Shown here in pieces: positions 32,097 through 35,522 of a DNA stretch of 35,522 nt. The notes beneath the pieces are model-generated. The model made no database searches and was not told the DNA's origin. It was given only the letters and a program-made list of their open reading frames with translations. The stretch comes from an uncultured Hyphomicrobiaceae bacterium (GTDB lineage: Bacteria; Pseudomonadota; Alphaproteobacteria; Rhizobiales; Hyphomicrobiaceae). The DNA is taken from NCBI GenBank assembly GCA_937873575.1, contig CALMPK010000217.1, positions 1-35,522 of the forward strand. The letters run 5' to 3'. Numbering within the stretch: position 1 is the stretch's first letter; every line of letters begins with the position of its first letter. Both the position numbers and the translations under genes were made by a program.

Positions 32097-33830
32097 ATGA
32101 ACGTCAGCGCAGAGCAGAATCCGCAGCACCCGGAGCCCGGAGAGACGGCCGAGGGCGCTCTGTCGAGCTTGTTGCAGACCTGGCGCGCCCGCACGCGGAC
32201 CTCGCCGCTCTGGCTCACCCTCGTGGTGCTGATCCTGGTCGTGGTCGCTCTTCCGGTCGCGACGACGCTATGGCTGGCGCTCTCGCCCGCCGACAACATC
32301 TGGCCGCACCTCGTCTCGACGGTACTGCCGACCTCGACGCTGCAAACGCTACTGCTGATGCTCGGCGCCGGAACACTGACGCTCGTCACGGGCGCGGCCG
32401 CCGCATGGCTTGTGACGATGCATCGCTTTCCGGGACGCGCCTTGATCGACCGGCTGCTCGTCATCCCGCTGGCGATGCCGACTTATATCGTGGCCTATTG
32501 CTACGTCGAGCTTCTCGACTACTCGGGGCCGGTGCAGAGCGCGGTGCGCTGGCTCGGCGGCTGGCAGTCCTCGCGCGACTACTGGTTTCCAGACATCCGC
32601 TCGCTTCCTGGCGCCATCTTCGTCATGGCCTCAGTGCTCTACCCGTATGTCTATCTCTCCGCTCGCGCGACGTTCGTGCAGCAGTCGGTCTGCGCGCTCG
32701 AGGTTGCCCGTACGCTCGGCCGCACGCCGCTCCAGGTTTTGTTCGCTGTTGCGCTGCCGCTTGCACGCCCGGCCCTGGCAGCCGGCGTCGCGCTGGTGCT
32801 GATGGAATGCTTGAACGACCTCGGTGCGGTTCAGTATCTCGGCGTGCAAACGCTGTCGCAGAGCATCTACGCGACTTGGTTGCAGCAATCGAACCTCGGC
32901 GGGGCAGCGCAGATCGCATCGGTGCTTCTGACACTCATCGTCTGCCTGTTCGCTCTCGAGCACATCGCGCGCGGCCGCGCCAAAGTCCATCACACCACCG
33001 GACGCTACCGCTCCATACCGTTCCAGGATCTCACAGGATGGCGTGGCTATGCGGCGTCAGTGATCGCAGCCATGCCGTTCGTCATCGGCTTCCTGCTGCC
33101 CTTCCTGCAGCTCGCTCGGCACGCCTTCACCTATGCGGGCAAGAGCCTCGAGCTCGGCTTCTACAGTGCCGCCGCCAACAGCCTGATGCTCTCCTCCGCG
33201 ACCGCCGTCACCGCCGTCTCCCTTGCGCTCGTGCTCGCCTATGCCCAGCGCGTCGAGCCGAACCCGTTCACGCGCGCGGCGATCCGGATCGCATCGCTCG
33301 GCTACGCGATTCCCGGAACCGTGCTCGCGCTCGGGCTGCTGATACCGCTCGCCGGATTCGACAACACGATCGACGCATTCATGCGCCGGACGTTCGGCAT
33401 CTCGACCGGCCTGCTGCTTTCCGGCACTGTCGCCGCGCTGGTGCTCGCTTATACGATCCGCTTTCTCGCGGTATCCCTCGGCTCGATCGAATCCGGCCTC
33501 GAACAGATCTCTCCCAACCTCGATGCCGCCTCACGCGCACTGGGCGAAACGGCACTCTCGACACTGGGCCGCGTGCACCTACCGCTGCTGCTTCCTGCGC
33601 TCGGCGCCGCCGGGCTGCTCGTGTTCGTCGACTCGATGAAGGAGCTTCCGGCGACTCTTCTTCTGCGCCCGTTCAACTTCGATACGCTCGCGACCCATGT
33701 CTATTCGTTCGCGGCGCTCGAGCAATTCGAGGAGGCGGCGCTCGGTGCCCTGGCGATCGTCGTCGCCGGCCTCGTGCCCGTGCTGTTGCTCCACAAGGCC
33801 GTTGCCGGCGGGCGTGCCGGCACCGAGTGA
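32097..33830 (+). CDS. ABC transporter permease, iron(III) FbpB type (fused double permease)
   Basis: A 577-residue inner-membrane protein with about twelve membrane helices in two homologous permease halves, as in FbpB/SfuB iron(III) or other polyvalent-solute importers. Each half has an EAA loop that contacts the ATPase: EVARTLGRTPLQVLFAVALP near residues 203-222 and DAASRALGETALSTLGRVHL near 479-498. Other typical stretches are LLVIPLAMPTYIVAYCY, LMECLNDLGAVQYLG and YAIPGTVLALGLLIPL. No gene for a periplasmic binding protein or ATPase is adjacent, so this permease is an orphan within the window; its partners must be elsewhere. Ferric iron is the likely substrate by family, but thiamine or phosphonate-type cargo is not excluded. 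Confidence 0.88.
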   Translation: MNVSAEQNPQHPEPGETAEGALSSLLQTWRARTRTSPLWLTLVVLILVVVALPVATTLWLALSPADNIWPHLVSTVLPTSTLQTLLLMLGAGTLTLVTGAAAAWLVTMHRFPGRALIDRLLVIPLAMPTYIVAYCYVELLDYSGPVQSAVRWLGGWQSSRDYWFPDIRSLPGAIFVMASVLYPYVYLSARATFVQQSVCALEVARTLGRTPLQVLFAVALPLARPALAAGVALVLMECLNDLGAVQYLGVQTLSQSIYATWLQQSNLGGAAQIASVLLTLIVCLFALEHIARGRAKVHHTTGRYRSIPFQDLTGWRGYAASVIAAMPFVIGFLLPFLQLARHAFTYAGKSLELGFYSAAANSLMLSSATAVTAVSLALVLAYAQRVEPNPFTRAAIRIASLGYAIPGTVLALGLLIPLAGFDNTIDAFMRRTFGISTGLLLSGTVAALVLAYTIRFLAVSLGSIESGLEQISPNLDAASRALGETALSTLGRVHLPLLLPALGAAGLLVFVDSMKELPATLLLRPFNFDTLATHVYSFAALEQFEEAALGALAIVVAGLVPVLLLHKAVAGGRAGTE

Positions 33831-33893
33831 CATTTCACCGCCCCGATCGGTATCGGCCCGGCCCACGCGAGTGCGGCGAATGATCCCCGCTGC

Positions 33894-33909
33894 GCTGACC
33901 CCAGTCAGC
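33894..33909 (+). terminator. Small hairpin after permease gene
   Basis: GCTGAC and GTCAGC (6-bp perfect stem, CCCA loop) about 65 bases after the permease stop codon. It is too short and lacks a T-run, so it is only a weak terminator candidate. Confidence 0.3.
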
Positions 33910-34053
33910 CGAAACGTTGACTACCCGCAATGATCTGGCGACGCCCACGTCGCAATCTTTTCCTGTTTGAACCTAAGGCCGCGCCATCGCTTCGCTGAGC
34001 CGCCAAGGCTTCGCGGGGTTTCGGCCCAGCGGCGCACCACACAGGAGACGGCG

Positions 34054-34197
34054 ATGGACCTCAAGGCTCTCTTCCTCGACACCGATCCGCTGGCCATGAT
34101 CGCCCTTGGCGGGCTGGTATCGGTGCTCGTCGTCACCGTGGCGTTGGTGGCGTTCGTGCTGGCGAAGCTGCCGAAACGTGGCGAGCGCAGCAGCTGA
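34054..34197 (+). CDS. Small single-pass membrane protein (47 aa)
   Basis: A 47-residue protein with ATG at 34054 and an excellent ribosome site (AGGAG at 34043-34047, six bases before). It has a short acidic N-terminus (MDLKALFLDTDP), one membrane helix (about 13-38, MIALGGLVSVLVVTVALVAF) and a basic C-terminus (KLPKRGERSS), which implies the tail is cytoplasmic. No known family is recognised. The strong start signal and hydrophobic profile make it more likely real than chance. It follows the permease by about 220 bases and faces the zinc hydrolase gene (end at 34230) convergently. Confidence 0.65.
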   Translation: MDLKALFLDTDPLAMIALGGLVSVLVVTVALVAFVLAKLPKRGERSS

Positions 34198-34229
34198 CCG
34201 ACGGGATCGCGTAGCGGAGGATGAGGCTC

Positions 34230-35273
34230 TCAGATGATCTCGTCCTCGTCCATCAAGGGCTCCGCGGCCTCGCGGTCGCGGGGTTTGCTGCCCATCTCCT
34301 CGGCCCAGGCGAGATGGAACACGGCGTCGCCCATGTTGACCACCGGCAGCGTCGTAGCGCCGATGATGATGCCGCGATGCGGCGCGCGCACCTCTACGTC
34401 GAGTTCCTCGAACGGATTGGCGACATAACCGACCACCTCCTGGGCGGCGACAGCATCACCGATGCGCCGGGTCGTGCGCCAGACGCCACCTTCCGGTGCG
34501 CGCACCCAGCATGACGAGTTGGCGATGATCGGCGTCTGGCCGGGCATCCTGTCGGCTCGCTTCGATCTGGGCGGCAGCTCCAGCATACCGGCCTCCAGCA
34601 TCACGCCGGCAACGCCGTCGACACCCGCCTTGATCGCGAACTCGTCGAACCGCAGCCCTTCGCCCCCCTCGTAGACGAGCACGTCGCAGCCGACATCCCG
34701 TGCCGCACGCCTCAGTGAGCCGCTGCGCTCCGGGCTGTCGAGCACCACCTGCGCCCCGAATGCCATGGCGAGCTCGCGAACACGGCTTCGCTTCTTCAAG
34801 GCGCATCGGATCTGCGGAAGGTTGATGCGGTGCACCGCCGCCGTATGCAGGTCGATGCCGACTTCCGAGCGCTTCACAACTTCCACGAGGAACAGGTTCG
34901 CAAGCCGTGCGGCGAGCGATCCATTTGGCGACCCCGGGAACGAGCGGTTGAGATCGCGCCGGTCCGGCAGATAGCGCGAACGACCAATGAATCCATAGGC
35001 GTTCACGACCGGAACGCACAGCAGCGTGCCGTGGATATTGGCCGGAGAGATGGTGCGAAGAATGCGGCGGATGATCTCGACACCGTTCAGTTCGTCGCCG
35101 TGCACCGCGCCCGAGATGAACAGAGTGATGCCCGGGTTCGCGCCGTGCAAGACGTGCACCGGCAGCGATACGGGTGTGTGATTCGACAACCGCGACACCG
35201 GCAGATCGACCAGCCGGCGCTCACCCGGCGCCACGACCTGACCTCCGATGCGGAAAGGCTGTCTCAAAGTCAT
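34230..35273 (-). CDS. Succinylglutamate desuccinylase/aspartoacylase-family zinc hydrolase
   Basis: A 347-residue M14-like metal hydrolase. Zinc ligands are visible: His58 and Glu61 in GAVHGDELNGVEI, and His143 in GIDLHTA. RYLPDRRDLNRSFPGSP (100-116) is the family substrate loop, and VYEGGEGLRFDEF holds the probable catalytic glutamate. The C-terminal part (about 250-330) forms the beta-domain with VRAPEGGVWR and VRAPHRGIIIG. Length and layout match the AstE/AspA-like group often found beside RimK-type ligases; no such gene is seen before the window edge. It probably cleaves an N-acyl or modified amino-acid amide; the substrate is unknown. ATG at 35273 follows AGGGG almost directly, so the start site is weakly supported. 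Confidence 0.87.
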   Translation of the reverse strand: MTLRQPFRIGGQVVAPGERRLVDLPVSRLSNHTPVSLPVHVLHGANPGITLFISGAVHGDELNGVEIIRRILRTISPANIHGTLLCVPVVNAYGFIGRSRYLPDRRDLNRSFPGSPNGSLAARLANLFLVEVVKRSEVGIDLHTAAVHRINLPQIRCALKKRSRVRELAMAFGAQVVLDSPERSGSLRRAARDVGCDVLVYEGGEGLRFDEFAIKAGVDGVAGVMLEAGMLELPPRSKRADRMPGQTPIIANSSCWVRAPEGGVWRTTRRIGDAVAAQEVVGYVANPFEELDVEVRAPHRGIIIGATTLPVVNMGDAVFHLAWAEEMGSKPRDREAAEPLMDEDEII

Positions 35274-35316
35274 CCCCTAAGGTGCGATCGGTCGAGACAT
35301 GAAGCGCACCGTAAAC

Positions 35317-35522
35317 TCATGTTCGAGTGTGCTGTTCACGACTTTGACGGATCGCGTTCGCGACCACCTCGATGTCGATAGCACTCTCGGGAGCTATCGC
35401 ACGTCGATGAAATCGCACGCCAGCCATCAAACTCGTGATGAGCCCACCAAGCCCATCGGCCCGGTGCACGCGACCCGCTGTGCCGCCGTCATGGACTGCG
35501 GAACGTCTGTGGCAATGATGCC
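35317..35522 (-). pseudogene. Open frame at right edge, possible gene end or repeat remnant
   Basis: The - strand is open from the window edge to the stop at 35317-35319 (68 codons), ending SAIDIEVVANAIRQSREQHT plus RT. The terminal segment is shared with the diverged repeat copy at 22943-23000, with many synonymous or conservative differences, which suggests descent from a coding sequence. Codon use is mixed and no family is recognised. It may be the tail of a gene lying outside the window or a decayed copy. Confidence 0.3.
35335..35392. repeat. Diverged interspersed repeat, copy B
   Basis: Matches 22943-23000 at 46 of 58 positions without gaps, in the same orientation. Just beyond it a dyad GATAGC-N10-GCTATC (35378-35399) could form a hairpin that copy A lacks. 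Confidence 0.5.

Noticed and set aside
31943-33883. 646-codon + strand frame overlapping the permease
   Set aside because: Out of frame with the permease, with no membrane helices or motifs, while the permease frame shows both EAA loops.
1-35522. CRISPR arrays, tRNA/rRNA genes, insertion sequences, prophage
   Set aside because: No regularly spaced repeats, no cloverleaf-like sequences and no transposase, integrase or phage structural genes were recognised by reading both strands.

Overview
The window is GC-rich DNA with dense operons and TTG/GTG starts. It most likely comes from an alphaproteobacterium of the Hyphomicrobiales (Rhizobiales) type. That placement rests on ribosomal protein L19 carrying the helix-hairpin-helix tail often seen on alphaproteobacterial ribosomal proteins, a YcbB-type L,D-transpeptidase, DUF2541-like repeats and one-carbon/N-methyl metabolism genes. 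No RNA genes, CRISPR arrays, intact insertion sequences or prophage genes were found, so this looks like chromosome.

Layout. (1) Positions 1-5896: two closely related LysR regulators stand head to head (the first cut by the left edge), followed on the + strand by a haem operon: a cytochrome P460, a cytochrome P460-cytochrome c fusion, a cytochrome b561-like membrane protein, a ZntB/CorA-type cation transporter and a small ABM-domain protein. Both P460 genes are followed by long perfect hairpins. (2) 6029-7762 (-): a periplasmic L,D-transpeptidase. (3) 8068-19579: the main catabolic block. A LysR gene diverges from a four-gene + strand operon with the subunit order beta-delta-alpha-gamma of heterotetrameric sarcosine oxidase. 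Facing it on the - strand are three split glutamate-synthase-like genes and a type III glutamine-synthetase-like gene, with an XRE-cupin regulator in between. Together these have the full gene content of the N-methylglutamate pathway for methylamine: gmaS makes gamma-glutamylmethylamide, mgsABC makes N-methylglutamate, and mgdABCD oxidises it to glutamate and a one-carbon unit. I therefore read the 'sarcosine oxidase' genes as mgdABCD. (4) 19755-24331 (+): a GNAT acetyltransferase, an unknown membrane protein, a group II PLP decarboxylase and a patatin-like lipoprotein. (5) 24713-27560 (-): a membrane-anchored polysaccharide-lyase-14-like protein and a D-lactate dehydrogenase/glycolate-oxidase-type flavoprotein. 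(6) 27732-35273: a secreted protein made of three DUF2541-like repeats, rplS standing alone, a soluble histidine kinase with a long disordered linker, a fused FbpB-type ABC permease, a 47-residue membrane protein and a succinylglutamate desuccinylase/aspartoacylase-family zinc hydrolase. The right edge carries a diverged copy of a short sequence also present near 22.97 kb.

How the parts fit. The P460 operon looks like a self-contained periplasmic redox module (P460, P460-c, b561, quinone pool) that could handle hydroxylamine or NO-type nitrogen compounds. It lies about 3 kb from the methylamine genes, but the sequence shows no direct regulatory link between them. The strongest candidates for new biology are the P460/P460-c/b561/ABM operon with its paired LysR regulators, and the split mgd/mgs-gmaS arrangement with a terminator-like hairpin built across the mgsC stop codon.
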